Source: Gnetum montanum
Taxonomy: Eukaryota > Streptophyta > Gnetopsida > Gnetales > Gnetaceae
Reading direction: 5' to 3'
Assembly (NCBI GenBank): GCA_015680685.1
Contig: MNCI01010025.1
Coordinates: 75,162 to 139,161, forward strand
Length of the DNA: 64,000 nucleotides
Position numbers and translations under genes: made by a program. Positions within the stretch are counted from its first letter, which is position 1, and every line of letters starts with the position of its first letter. The notes under the pieces were generated by a model. It had not been told where the DNA came from, ran no database searches, and worked only from the letters and a program-made list of their open reading frames with translations. This document shows positions 8,900 to 19,859 of this stretch, in pieces.

Positions 8900-11800
8900 A
8901 TGGATCCTAAGACACATATGGTGCTTGCAAGGGTTGAGGAGGTGAAGAAGACCCTGGGGCATGCACCACAAGCATGTATTGTGGCATGGCAGAGCACACT
9001 ATTGACCTAGTAGGTTACTATGTCCCCTTCGCTTCCTCGTTTTTGCGCTTTTGATTGCTCTATGCTCTTGTTTTGCGTTCATTCTTTGCTATCTACATTT
9101 TATATGGTCATGTTAGTTTGGCCATTGCATCATCGCCATCACTGTCTTGGCCATGGCAGATGCATAAACATCACATCGTGGTTGCATGTAAGGTTGCTGA
9201 AACCACCACTACCGTGGTTGTCATAACCACAAGGACTAGGAAAATTTAAGTTGCTCAACCCTAACATGTCGTGACATAAAACCTTTGGGAGGGCTAGGCC
9301 ATGTATAATGTGGCAGCACGACACATGTTTTATTGGATCATATTGTCAATTGTTTTGTTGCTATGCTAGGCTTATTTGCATGTTCTTGCTATGCTATGTA
9401 TGGGCAAAGGGTTATGCTACGCTATATACATGGACTACTAGACTTTGCTATGTTGTGTGTGTATTTCCTTTAAGTATGTTGCTAACATCTACTGATTATG
9501 GTGTGCAAGGAAAGGCCGAGGTCTAGGCTAATCATTTTGGACATTAGAGGGGTCTTGTGCAATGTGAGAAGACCTGTGGCCAATGCCCCTCCTCCCCATG
9601 TACATATGGGAGAGCAATAGGTCTGGTTTAGGATAGGGGCATGGGATTTCCTACAATTCCTTCTCGACCACTTTAGTGTGATCATTTGATCCTCCCTAGA
9701 GGAGGTGGAGGCATTTGTCATAGTAGAAGCCATGCTGCCTAGGATGAGTCATAACGTTCTAAGATTTTTTATTGATGGGGAAATCATGAGTAGGTAGGGA
9801 GAGGGATCCAGAAAACACTTAATAGGATTAAGGCATTTAGCCTGGATCTAGGACATGCTCGAATTCAGATGCTACCACTAGTACAACACATTGTTCCTAC
9901 TTTTTACATGGCGACGTGCTTTCAGAACCAACCGGGGACTATCTATTATGCTGGCGGGTGAGTTTTATAGCTTTGCTCCGCTGTGTTGTGCAATGCTAGC
10001 CATATTGGCTAAATGCTAAGAGTATGTATTTGTCACCATGTTCTTTATCAATGATGATGGGGTTCACAACCGATCGGGTCTGCTAGCTACAACGTAGCTA
10101 GCCCTACAAGAGTTATCTTCTGCCAAGAACCTGCAGGCGAGTGTGATCGGTTAGTGTAGGGGGAATACCATACCTACCTAGGCACATTTTGTATTCTCTA
10201 AAATCACTGTAAGATGAAGTGTTGGCTAGATAAGGAGTGGGAAGAACCCTTCAAGGAGGTCATGGTTGAAGAAGCTATGATGGCTGAACTCCCACCGTTC
10301 CCATTACCATATAATCCTGGTGGGTCAAACAGTAGGTGCCACATGCTCAAGTGCTTTTGCAATCCATGTATTTTCTATGTCATCATGCTATGCTAAGCAT
10401 GTTTTGTAAAAATTGTTACAAGGGTGAAGAAGCTCTAGGGTGTAATGGTGGTGACTGTCAAGACGCAGGGATAAACATCTATTTCAAGTACAGAGAAGTA
10501 GCAGCATGCTAGTGTTAGTTAGATCAAGGGGCCTTAGACTCCTTGGTCAAGAACATCCAAAAGGTGGGGCTTATGGATCTGTTCGTGGCCCCAAACCTGA
10601 GCATTCCTATCACCAAGATGCTTTCTCTGGTCAACTCCTTCTTTGAGAGGANGTGAGGGAATGCATGGGCATGGAGGACCAGGTAAATCTCCATGATGGG
10701 GTCGTCCTTAGGCTTATTTATGGGGAACCCTTTTTGCTCCTTAGTGAGCCTCAACCACTCCTCAATATTCTTATTCTGAAGGATCAATTCTTGCTTATGA
10801 TTCTACCCTATGGGGACATCATTGCAAGGAACACTAAACAGTTCTATAAATAGATGGTCATTGATTTCAATGACAACCCACACCTCCTGTACATGCATGC
10901 GAATATGGCCCGTCCTCTCAAAGAAGGAGTTGACCAGAGAAAGCATCTTGGTGATAGGAATGCTCAGGTTTGGGGCCACGAACAGATCCATAAGCCCCAC
11001 CTTTTGGATGTTCTTGACCAAGGAGTCTAAGGCCCCTTGATCTAACNATCCTAGAAATGATTAGGGAGTCATTGTTTGTAATGACTAAAGATCTGGCGGC
11101 TTGCAGTGTTCGTGGCTAAGACAACATAGGAGAGATGCCCCCTGCTATAGTCGATAGCGTGACGTGAGGAGAGCGTCTCATAGCCAAGAATATGCCCAAG
11201 GAGTTGTGAAGGAAGAGGCCGCCCCTAGCTATAGAAACCCTTCATGTGGAGGGACAAGAGGGATGAAGAATGCACCTTAAGCTGTAGAGGATGCAACACA
11301 CCATTGGTAAACACTTTTATGCGATGCTTACTTTGCCATTTTTTGCTATGCTATGCTACACTAGATAGTGTAGTGTAGCATCTACTTTGAGCTAATTTGT
11401 TTTAAACTGATGCAAACATGCTTCTTTGCTAGTAGAGGAAGAAGAAGAAGAAGAAGAAGGTAATGAAGAAGTATCTACCCCTCAAATGAGGGCAATGAAT
11501 AAAAATGTGAAGGCCCCAATCTAAGAGGAAAGGGCCCTATTCAAAAATAAGGAGCTCCTATTTCTAGAGCAGGGGATCTTGTCGTTAGGGAGCCTTTTAT
11601 TAATGAAGAGGCATCTCCCTTGAATGAAAAAGATGTTGGTATCCTAAAAGGAAAGGCATCAGTGCATGAGGAAAGGGTCTGTATGGAATTGGCAAGGCCC
11701 TCCACCAAGGCTACCACCATCATCTTGCATCAACAAGAAGAAAGATTGTAGCAAGACGTGGTTGAGTTCAGCAATATGTCTATCTAATTGTAGTCCATCT

Positions 11801-13119
11801 TGGCCATTACTAATATGCTTATCCATGTAACAGGTGCTACTACTGATGCCATGGGACCCTCCTCTGATTCGTGCAGAGTCATGGCTCGAGATCCCTAACA
11901 AGTTTGCATTCGTGCAAGGACATGTCGATGACATGATCAAACACCTTCAATAGGTGGATCCTAATGCAGCTAAGTAGTAGTGTTAAATGCTCCCATGTTG
12001 TTATGGTAAAAAATTTTGAATTCGTTGATTTTGCTATGCTAATGCGATTGCTACACTCTTCGTGTCGAGGTAGCCTCTCAGCTCAAATGGGACCCAATGC
12101 GACCTATGAAAGTCGGTGTCATGCCTACACTCTCACCTGACATGACCCAGGTGCCTCATCGTGTGTTTGATGAGGCTTACAAGTGCATCTTGCACTCAAC
12201 ATGCTATCTATGGGAGTATAAGCATGTTAACGAGAACCTGTGGAAATGGGTCCAAAAGGCTAAGCAAAGAGAGGCCAACCTGGTCATTGAGGTGAGGGAT
12301 CTCAGGTGGAGGAAAAAGTTCCTCGTAACTCGTAACCCCGATGCAGAGGACTGGCATAAGGTTGTAGATGACTATGCCATATTTTGGACTATTGTTCATC
12401 AGAACATTAAATCCACTCATGAGATAGTTCAATAGAAAATACAGGTGGACTTGCTAGCCTAGAATTGTCAAGACATGAAAGATATCAATGCCAAGGTTTT
12501 CAAATGGGGGCAAACCTAGAGAAACCACAAACACATATACAAGCTGGAGAATGACATCCATTGAAAACTATATAAAGATGCTATTTTGGAGGCATTCACA
12601 TATGAAGCATTCGTGAATGCCATCAATGCTTCTAAGGCCTATGCTAAGTTCAAAGAGTAGGTGAAGGTTACGGAATCTCATAACTTGAAAGTAGACCTTC
12701 CTATAGGAGAGACCACAACCACCTCCCTTTCCTCGGGACCTCTAATATGGACGACCATGGAAAAGGAGTGAGTCACCACTACAAATACTAAACCTAGAAA
12801 TAGGTGTTGGATGGACATCATGACAAAGGAGATCTAGCATGGCCTCAAGCTCGATCTAGACTGGATACCCTTTGAGATCGATGCAGACCCTTCTCAAGTT
12901 AGTTGCTTTACTGTATAGATGCTCATGTTATGTCATAGTTTGCCTTTTTTTTCCCTAACTGACTACCTCATTCCTATGATGTAGGCTCCAGATGAGGGTG
13001 CAAGGCTCATAGAGGGAGGAAATGAAGAACCAGTAGAAGGAAATGCAGGGGAGGACGATGCATGGGTAGATGAAGCAAAGGCAAGCAGTGGGGACAATGC
13101 AAACAAAGATAAGCCATGA
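8900..13119 (+). pseudogene. Spliced antisense gene of element A, unknown product
   Basis: Plus-strand gene opposite to gag-pol, between protease and RT. Proposed exons: 8900-9013 (ATG in AAGAAAATGG), about 9510-9957, about 10021-10331, 10423-11306 (with an inverted piece at 10653-11046), 11436-about 11973 (one internal boundary unresolved), 12070-12897 and 12985-13119 (TGA). Best open part: 12097-12435. Intron ends include ...GGCGG|GTGAG at 9957 and a 12898-12984 intron ending TTCCTATGATGTAG. Each exon lines up with element C: RVEEVKKTL with B's KVDEVKHTL; EAFVIVEAMLPR with C's DVARVIVETLMPQ; NQPGTIYYAGG with NPPNTVYYLQG; MIKHLQ with IIDQLQ. Exon 5 starts with a Glu run and the last exon is acidic. 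No catalytic motif recognised. Several TAG stops, so probably dead here. Confidence 0.7.
10518..11047. other. Misoriented N-flanked piece with 134-base inverted repeat
   Basis: Bases 10518-10651 and 10913-11046 are exact inverted copies of 134 bases, and single Ns stand at 10652 and 11047. The reading frame runs through the left copy on the plus strand and continues on the minus strand of the piece 10653-11046 (SFFERTGHIRMHV, then ELFSVP), matching the uninterrupted element C exon (ESFDKEFDHSSTIV, NFFSVP). The piece therefore appears to have been placed backwards, with its overlap retained. Confidence 0.85.
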
Positions 13120-13282
13120 TAGCATGGGATTTTCTTTTGAAACTTTTGAAATGTTGTAATTTTGTAAAAGTTTCGCAAACATTGACAATGGGTGAAATTT
13201 TTGAATCAAATGAAAAGCTTCAGAAAAGAAACTGTTTTTGCATTAGCTTGCATATCATGTAAATATTTCATGCTTTAATATG

Positions 13283-13600
13283 CTAGTTTTAGGCCATTTC
13301 GGGGCATTTCTAGTTTTAGGCCATTTTGGGCCATTGCGTAACATGCCAAAAGGATTATATGTTAACAAAGAGAAAAGCAACCATGCTAGTTTTAGGCCAT
13401 TTCAGGCCATTTCGGGCCATTGCAAAAAGAGATAGCACACTAACAAAGCAAAAAACGATGATGCTAGTTTTGGGCCATTTCAGGCCATAGCGTAGCATGC
13501 TAGAAGGATGGCATGTTATTGAAGAAAAAAGTAACAATGCTAGTTTTAGGACATTTCAGGCCATTTCATAACATGCAAAAAGGATGACATGTTATTAAAG
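13283..13600. repeat. TAGTTTTAGGCCAT repeats between antisense gene and protease (A)
   Basis: Four units of about 80-100 bases begin near 13283, 13383, 13461 and 13538. Each carries GCTAGTTTTAGGCCATTTC then GGGCCATTGC or similar, followed by AAAAGGAT.ATGTTA.. words. It lies just downstream of the antisense gene's stop and just downstream (in the sense direction) of protease. Sequence at 13120-13282 and 13601-13740 shows no gene. Confidence 0.75.
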
Positions 13601-13740
13601 TAGAGAAGTGATGAATGTACAAGGGATGACAACTGGGCAGGAAGTAGTAGGGTTGCTACGCTATGAATTGCTACCTCTTGACCCATCATGGGTTGATTAA
13701 AACGTAGGGCTAAGGTTTTTCACCAGGGCCCTCATTCACA

Positions 13741-14309
13741 TTGCCATCCTCTGCTTGGAAGGACAACTCAACCCATGCATTTTCAATTTAGGATTTGGCT
13801 CGCTGGGCCTATCCTTCAATTGGATGGTTAATGCATGCGTGAGTAGGCATCTTAGGTTCAGAGGTTGTGACCTTTGAGCCTTACTCCATGTCTACATTAC
13901 TGATTTGTTGTGTTGCTACCTCGTCACCACAGATCACCACCTCCCTACCTGCATATGGTAGTTGGATTTCCTAGTGTATAGGCAAGGAGACAATCCTAAG
14001 TTGTGCTAACCATGATCTTCTCAAGATCAAGTTAAACCTGGGCATTTCCTCAACCATTATGAACGTTGCATCTATGGGGAACTAGTCCCCTACTATAAAG
14101 TTTATGTGAACTATGCCCTTCACCAGGATGCATGCCCCATTGAAGGACCTTAGACAAAACGTCATTGTGGGCTGGATTTAGTCAACCAATCCCAACTTGT
14201 CTAGAATAGGGAAGGGAATGACGTTTGTGGTGGCCCGATCATGAACGTGTACCCTTTGGATCTTATGTTGGCCGATCCAAATTATGATGAAGAGAGGTGC
14301 TATAGTCAC
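13741..14309 (-). pseudogene. Retropepsin-like protease of element A
   Basis: The minus strand reads VHVHDRATTNVIPF, then LRSFNGACILVKGIV, then MVEEMPRFNLILRRSWL. These correspond to the active-site, flap and ILG(R/S)xWL regions of Tat retropepsins. C has HVNDGDTKNIIS and FNLILGSPWLA at the same places. In A the catalytic motif is degraded (DG to DR) and stops fall inside the domain. It directly follows the gag tail (14310-14630). Confidence 0.75.
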
Positions 14310-17300
14310 CTAACCTCCTTTAGGATCTTCCCTAATGGTGTTGTCACTAAAAGTTAGTTGAGGTTTCATGGACTCCACTGGTACAGAGGGAAGCATAACC
14401 GAATGGATCGCTTCCTCTTTTGCTAGCATGTTCTCATCGACCGGAACCACCATTAACATGTAGATTAGAGCCTCACAGTGGGGTATAGATGTCATGATTA
14501 GGTCATACAAGCTTGGGGGTTGCGTAGTCATCTCGACCTTCATCTTTTGGAATGAAGGTGTAGATGCAAGGGGTGAAGATGTAGGCTTGGGGGTACTCTT
14601 GATGGTACTCCCCTTCGACATCTCGTCCACCTAGTGGAATGCTAACCTTGCGGGGCAAGGAGGTTGTTCAATTTTTCTATGCAAGACAAGGCTCATCGAA
14701 ATTATCATCCCCTTGATGACAAATGGAGCTAGAGGTGTTAGCTGATGGGGCCATGTGGCTTTGCTAATAGGTGGTGCAAAGGTGGGTGCCTGTGGTGGGA
14801 CTTTCAAGATGAATGACTGCTGTGAGCTTGGGCTAGCCGTTGGTGGTGCTGGTGCACTACGCTAAGACACACAGATCACAAATGGCTACCAGGGTGGCCT
14901 GGGATCACTGTCAATGCTGATAGCATTGATGATGTAACTGGCATTGTTGGCATTGAGGGGATCTGTGTAGACATACATAGATTGGTTTTCAAGATGCACT
15001 GGGTTGCTTTCGTCTAGCACTAGTTTTCCCTCGTCGATTGATCTTTGGATGTCATCCTAAAACGACAAACAATAATCCGTATTGTGACCACATTATTGGT
15101 GGTAGTCACAAAACCTGTCTAGCCTAAAACCCCTAGGAACTGGAGGCTCATTGGGTATGACCAATGAGGGATTTCTAAGGAGCTCATAGTAGCATTGATG
15201 CCTTGCATTTTCCTCTTCCGACATCTTCTTATGTTGGATGTGTCCCACTGCCAGTAGTTGCTTCAGAAGCTCTGAAGGCTTTAAAGGTAGGCTTTAAAGG
15301 TAGTGGAGTGTACTTTGAGCGGTCTTTGCGCTGAAAGTTGGGCTTGGGTTGTGTAGATGTCTCAAGCATGGACGTAGCAGGTTGTAGCACATGGCCCAGT
15401 TTGGGCACAAGGTTAGCCACTTGTGTGGTCGATTTCTTACTATTCTTGCTACTATTGTTACTAGGTTTAGGCTTAGCCTCAGTTGCCATGGAAGCCACCG
15501 TGGTTGTTGGGGCTTTATCCTTTTCCTTATTTGCAATGGTGCTCTTATAAGCAATGTAGGCCGGGTCTTTGCTTGCCTCAGCCACATTCTATATGCTCTT
15601 AGTTTGGGTGAATTCCTGACTAAGAGAACAAGGAGCAAGATAGTACAGTTTTGACTTGATGAAGTCATTCACTGCACCCTTAAAGACAACTAGAAAGTGG
15701 GCCTCCATGATGGGTGTAGGGTTTATTTTGTTAAGGATCATGCTCCAATGTTGAATGAACTTTTGGACTAGTTCTAGTGGGTCTTGCTTCATGCTCATCA
15801 ATTGATCCAGTGTGGTTTTTAGCTTCAATTTATACTTGAAGTGCATCATGAATTAGGTCAGCAGCTCTTCCAAAGTTGAAATGAATGAGCATGGCAATGC
15901 GCGGTACCAATCTAGTGCTTGCTCAGCTAGGGACATGGTGAAGATGTGAATGATCATATGCAGCCATTGTTGCAATAGCAAAGATGTAGACCTATAAGTA
16001 ACAAGATGCACATTGGGATCTCCCTCCCCATCGTACTTCATGAAGTTCGGGAGAGACATCCCCAGGGGTAACGTCAAAGTAGGGATTGCAAGGCTGATGG
16101 GATCATGCTGGTAGAAGTCCATGACTTGTACTATGTTGGACCTAGTAGCGTTGAGGTGTTTTATTTCCTCAGTGAGGGTCTAGATGATCTGAAACACTTG
16201 GTCCAGACCTGACGACATTGTAGATGGTTGAGGGGCTGTTGAGGCAACTTCCACAGGTGGCATGGTAGGGGTGGCAGTGTGACCCATCGGTGGTATTGCT
16301 GGGGTTACCCCTATGAGCAGTGCAAGCTATGTTGTCCACCACCTAACAGGTGGTTTTTCTAGGGCAGTAGCCATAGGTTGGGCTGTTGAATGGACCACTT
16401 GTATCATCGGTAGTGTAGACCATAGCCTCGTGCTGGGTTGCACCGTCTGTGAGGCTTGGTGTATTTGAGAGCACACATGGTGAAAAATCTACGATGGTTG
16501 TAGAACAGGTGAAGAAGAAAATGGGGTCCACCATGTGGATAGGCTGGGGCCCATCACAGTGGGTGGAACTGGCATGAATGTAGGAATAGAGGCAAAATTC
16601 ATGTATGTTTGCAAAGTTGGTATGGTATGAACATGTGGCAGGGTAGCCATGATTTGTGTGTTATGTGCTGTAGGAATAGGTTGTTGAATTGCCTGCAAAG
16701 GGATAGTAGCTGCAAACAGAACAAGTGAAATAGGTGAGAGTGGGTGTTGAAACACTACAGGATTGGCATGGCTACCCATAGTAGCTGTAATCATGGGTTT
16801 TGGAAGCATAGGAGTAATTACAAAGGAAGTAGTAAGAGAAGATGGCTTAGCCCAAAAGGACTTGGTAGGAGGAACATGAGCGGAGCCTATTGGGCCTCCT
16901 TCGTTTGATTGGGAATCAAGTTCCTCCTGCTCGTCCTAGAAAGTGCCATCTTGGTTGGACGTTGTGTCCTATTGCTCCCTAAGCCAAGCCAACTAGATTT
17001 TTTAGTCTAGAAGCCTTTGGTATGCTTTTGTTAAAGGTAACGAAGTGCCGGGAATAGGAAAAAATTCCTTCCCTTTACAGTAAATGAACTCAAAGCTACA
17101 TTTTTCTTTGAGTTCATGTAAATCCAAGGGCAAATTTTCCTACACCTTTGTATAGAGGAAATTTTAACACTCATGTTGCTGGGCCAATGCCTCAGGTCCT
17201 TGATTTTGGATTATGAGATATCGACATGTTTCTTGCATTGGGTTCAATGGTTATTCAACACCAGTAGTGCCTTAAACCATGATAGGAACTTCAACGATGA

Positions 17301-17351
17301 AGGGAACTTTGATGTTGAAGGCATTGGTTGTGGTAGTTGAAAAAGCCATTG
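14310..17351 (-). pseudogene. gag: Gag of element A
   Basis: The likely start is an ATG at 17351 (MAFSTTTTNAF). A Pro/Thr-rich N-terminal part (16809-16489) is followed by the conserved gag domain (16122-15589: FMKYDGEGDPNVHLVTY, LDWYRALP, STLEELLT, MKQDPLELVQKF), a Lys/Ser/Thr-rich stretch (15585-15229) and the pre-protease part (14630-14310). The pattern GDPxxHLxxY ... WYxxLPxxSIxTxEEL is the retrotransposon gag family signature. No CCHC knuckle was recognised, which is common in Tat elements. Stops at several sites make it non-functional. Confidence 0.85.
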
Positions 17352-18094
17352 CAAACTGAGTAGTTTTTCAGAAGATTGTAAAAAATGAAAAAAGAGTGAA
17401 GAGACTGCAAGGAAACAAAAAGAAGGCTTTATGTCTTTCCAGATTCCCGAGGCACTATTGAGGTGACCAATTTGCATCACACAAAGCGTAGACAACAGTA
17501 AAAGTGTGTCACATTTATGCCAGTGTGTGATGATGTACAAAGCACATGTAAGACTACTATAAGATAGGTTTAGTTAACTAGCAAAGGCTTTGGGTCTTGT
17601 AGTGTCCCCAAGGAACTGTTGAAGCGACTGATCTCTACCACATATGATGAGGTACAAAACACATGCAAGATCATGAGACGGGCAAGTTAACTAGCACACA
17701 AGTAGGATTTATGTCTTACAGGGCTCCAAAGGAACTTTCGAAGTGACCTGTCTGTACTACACATGATAGGGTACTGAACAAATGCAAGACTACCATAAAA
17801 TATGCTAGTTAACAGGCAATTAGAGGCCTTGTGTTTTTTGGCGCTCCCGAGGAATCATCGAAGTGACCAATCTATGTTGTGCAAAGTGAAAAAAATCATA
17901 GAAGGATTTCACATTTATTCTTATGCATATCAGGGTGCAGAAGGCTCACCGAACTACCGTGACATGTGAAAAAGGCACCAAAAGGCCCTCCTTCTAGCGC
18001 TAGAAAATTGTAGCGATCGAAAACATTAGCAGCTGGAAAACACCGAGGGGTCAGTAGGCATGATAGTATCGATCCCCTACCTATGGGAGGGCCA
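17352..18094 (-). repeat. Leader of element A with four ~125-base repeats and primer-binding site
   Basis: Four degenerate units begin near 17445, 17590, 17710 and 17830, each carrying a word like CCCGAGGAATCATCGAAGTGACC followed by a CACA(T/A)GATG-like word. The minus strand immediately after the LTR edge reads TGGCCCTCCCATAG (18094-18081), a candidate primer-binding site. I could not match it to a particular tRNA. Confidence 0.6.
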
Positions 18095-19530
18095 TGCTAG
18101 GAGTGTGTGTAGATACGGGGCATCCTAAACAATCTTGTTGATGAGATAGAGACTTAATCGGCATCTATATAGCCTTTTGCAACATATATTTTTGAAATGG
18201 AAATGGAAATGCAAAGTGATGCTTTAAAATAAATGAGCGAAATGATACTCAAAAGTAAATAAGATAGGAAATGATGCAACATGCAATAGTAATAGGAAAT
18301 AAATTAAAATATAGTTAGAAGAATGCATTGCTCCAAAGCTACAAATTTGCTCTTTCAAGGTGGATACAGTCGGTTGCATAGCGTGATGGATTGAAAAGAT
18401 CCCAAGAGTAACTAGGGTGTGCAAAGAAAGTAGGTTGTGTACTTGAGCATGGACTTTGGTGCTGATAGCGCAGGGATTCTACCAAGGTGGTAGAAGGGGG
18501 GACAGAACAGAATGTCAGCTAGGAATTCTATTTATTCATAGTGTTGAATAAAAGCTTACAATGCTCGATGCTACAACATGCCAATGAGAGAACTTGATTT
18601 GCTACGTAGAAAAGAAATAAGACACTTGGAAAAATTTTGCACTGGGATGCTCATGACCATTGTGGCTGTGAGTCTGCAATGTTGCAACTGTGAGCTTGCC
18701 ATGCTGTAATTTCACTGTCAACATTTGGAGATGTGTGTCAATGGTCCTATGTGTTGAAGTCAATTGATATCGCACCACCACCCACATGCCTTACTGTGCT
18801 TTGTAGCATAACATGCTTGGTGTAGTGTAGCATCTTTTCGTGCATTCTGCTACATCTGTGTTGCATGCTTTCTATGCTATGCTATGCTACGTAGCATAGC
18901 ATAGAGTAGCAACTGGTCTTAGTCGTAAAATCTTTTCCAATTTGTAAACTTTTCTTCTTGGAATGAAAGACTTGCGAACTCTACTGGTTCTGCCCTTTGA
19001 GTTATCTTTTGTCTGTTCCATACGATTTCTACACCTCGCTGCACCTTGTAGCTTAGCGTAGCATAGCAGCAGACATGGTCTGCTACTTCCTGATGGAGAG
19101 GGACATCGTTGAAGGACTTGAAATTAGGTGAGGAGACTGGCTATGAAGTTGTTTCCATGCTATGTCACGTGGTGTAGCGTAGCATAGCACTTTGCTCTGC
19201 AATCATCTTCTGAAGCTTGCTACACTACATAGCAAGGCGTAGTGTAGCGTAGCAGACTTTGTGACTTAGAAAACTTGCCAAAATATTTCTTGTGCATCTA
19301 GAATGCTTCTACAAACTCTACACCATTTTTGAGTAGGCTGTCAACTGGGCGAGCTACTTGGATGAATAGACCGAATGACCCATAGAGCCTATTCATGCCC
19401 AAAGTAGAAAATTTTCCAAACTGGTCAGCTTGAACTCAGAGTATTCTCCTCCTGAAGAACTACCATAACGCTGCATGAAGTACTTTGCCTGGTGAAGTGA
19501 GAATGACCTCACATTTTTTGGGGTGTTTTA
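18095..19530 (-). repeat. 5' LTR of Tat element A
   Basis: Runs on the minus strand from TAAAACACCCC at 19530 (TG start changed to TA) to CTCCTAGCA at 18095, 1436 bases. It is homologous to 1657-3259. Relative to that copy it lacks about 180 bases at 18645/18646, which removes both TATA box and CACGTG. The right edge abuts exon 2 of element B's antisense gene. Confidence 0.85.
18877..18904. repeat. Perfect 28-base palindrome in the 5' LTR
   Basis: CTATGCTATGCTAC (18877-18890) is followed directly by its exact reverse complement (18891-18904). The 3' LTR has a related but shorter palindrome around 2615-2637. Confidence 0.9.
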
Positions 19531-19649
19531 GTTTCAATCGATATGTGTGACCACATGATCACACTGAAATGGTGAAGGAGGAACTCTAGGAAGTCCTATG
19601 CACCCTCCCAAAGCCAGACTACCTGATGCCCTACCCATGCATGGGGAGC

Positions 19650-19841
19650 GGGGGGGGGGGGGGGNCCATAGGTTCACTAAGGTAGCATAGGACTCCTACC
19701 AGCTCAAGGATGATTAGGATGGGTTTTAGCATGACCTTGTGCAATACAACAAGAAAGCATTAGTGCAACATTCAAGTGATGATTACCTNCATCCTAATCA
19801 TCCTTGAGCTGGTAGGAGTCCTATGCTACCTTAGTGAACCN
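19650..19841. other. Assembly scar: poly-G, three Ns, 51-base inverted repeat
   Basis: Fifteen Gs (19650-19664) run into N at 19665. Bases 19671-19721 and 19790-19840 are exact inverted copies of 51 bases, with Ns at 19789 and 19841. The pattern is the same as at 10518-11047 and is best explained by a misplaced gap-filling piece. Confidence 0.8.
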
Positions 19842-19859
19842 TCCCAGTAAAATAGGATT

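Noticed and set aside
10524-10787. Minus-strand 87-codon frame across the N at 10652
   Set aside because: It is created by the misoriented piece. Half of it is the antisense gene read through the artefactual inverted copy.
12097-12435. Possible host gene on the plus strand
   Set aside because: Its protein and neighbours pair with exon 7 of the antisense gene in C and lie at the same place inside a retrotransposon, so it is part of the element.
15338-15654. Plus-strand frames opposite gag
   Set aside because: They are shadows of the gag coding strand with Leu/Val-rich composition caused by the Lys/Thr-rich sense codons. There is no counterpart in C.
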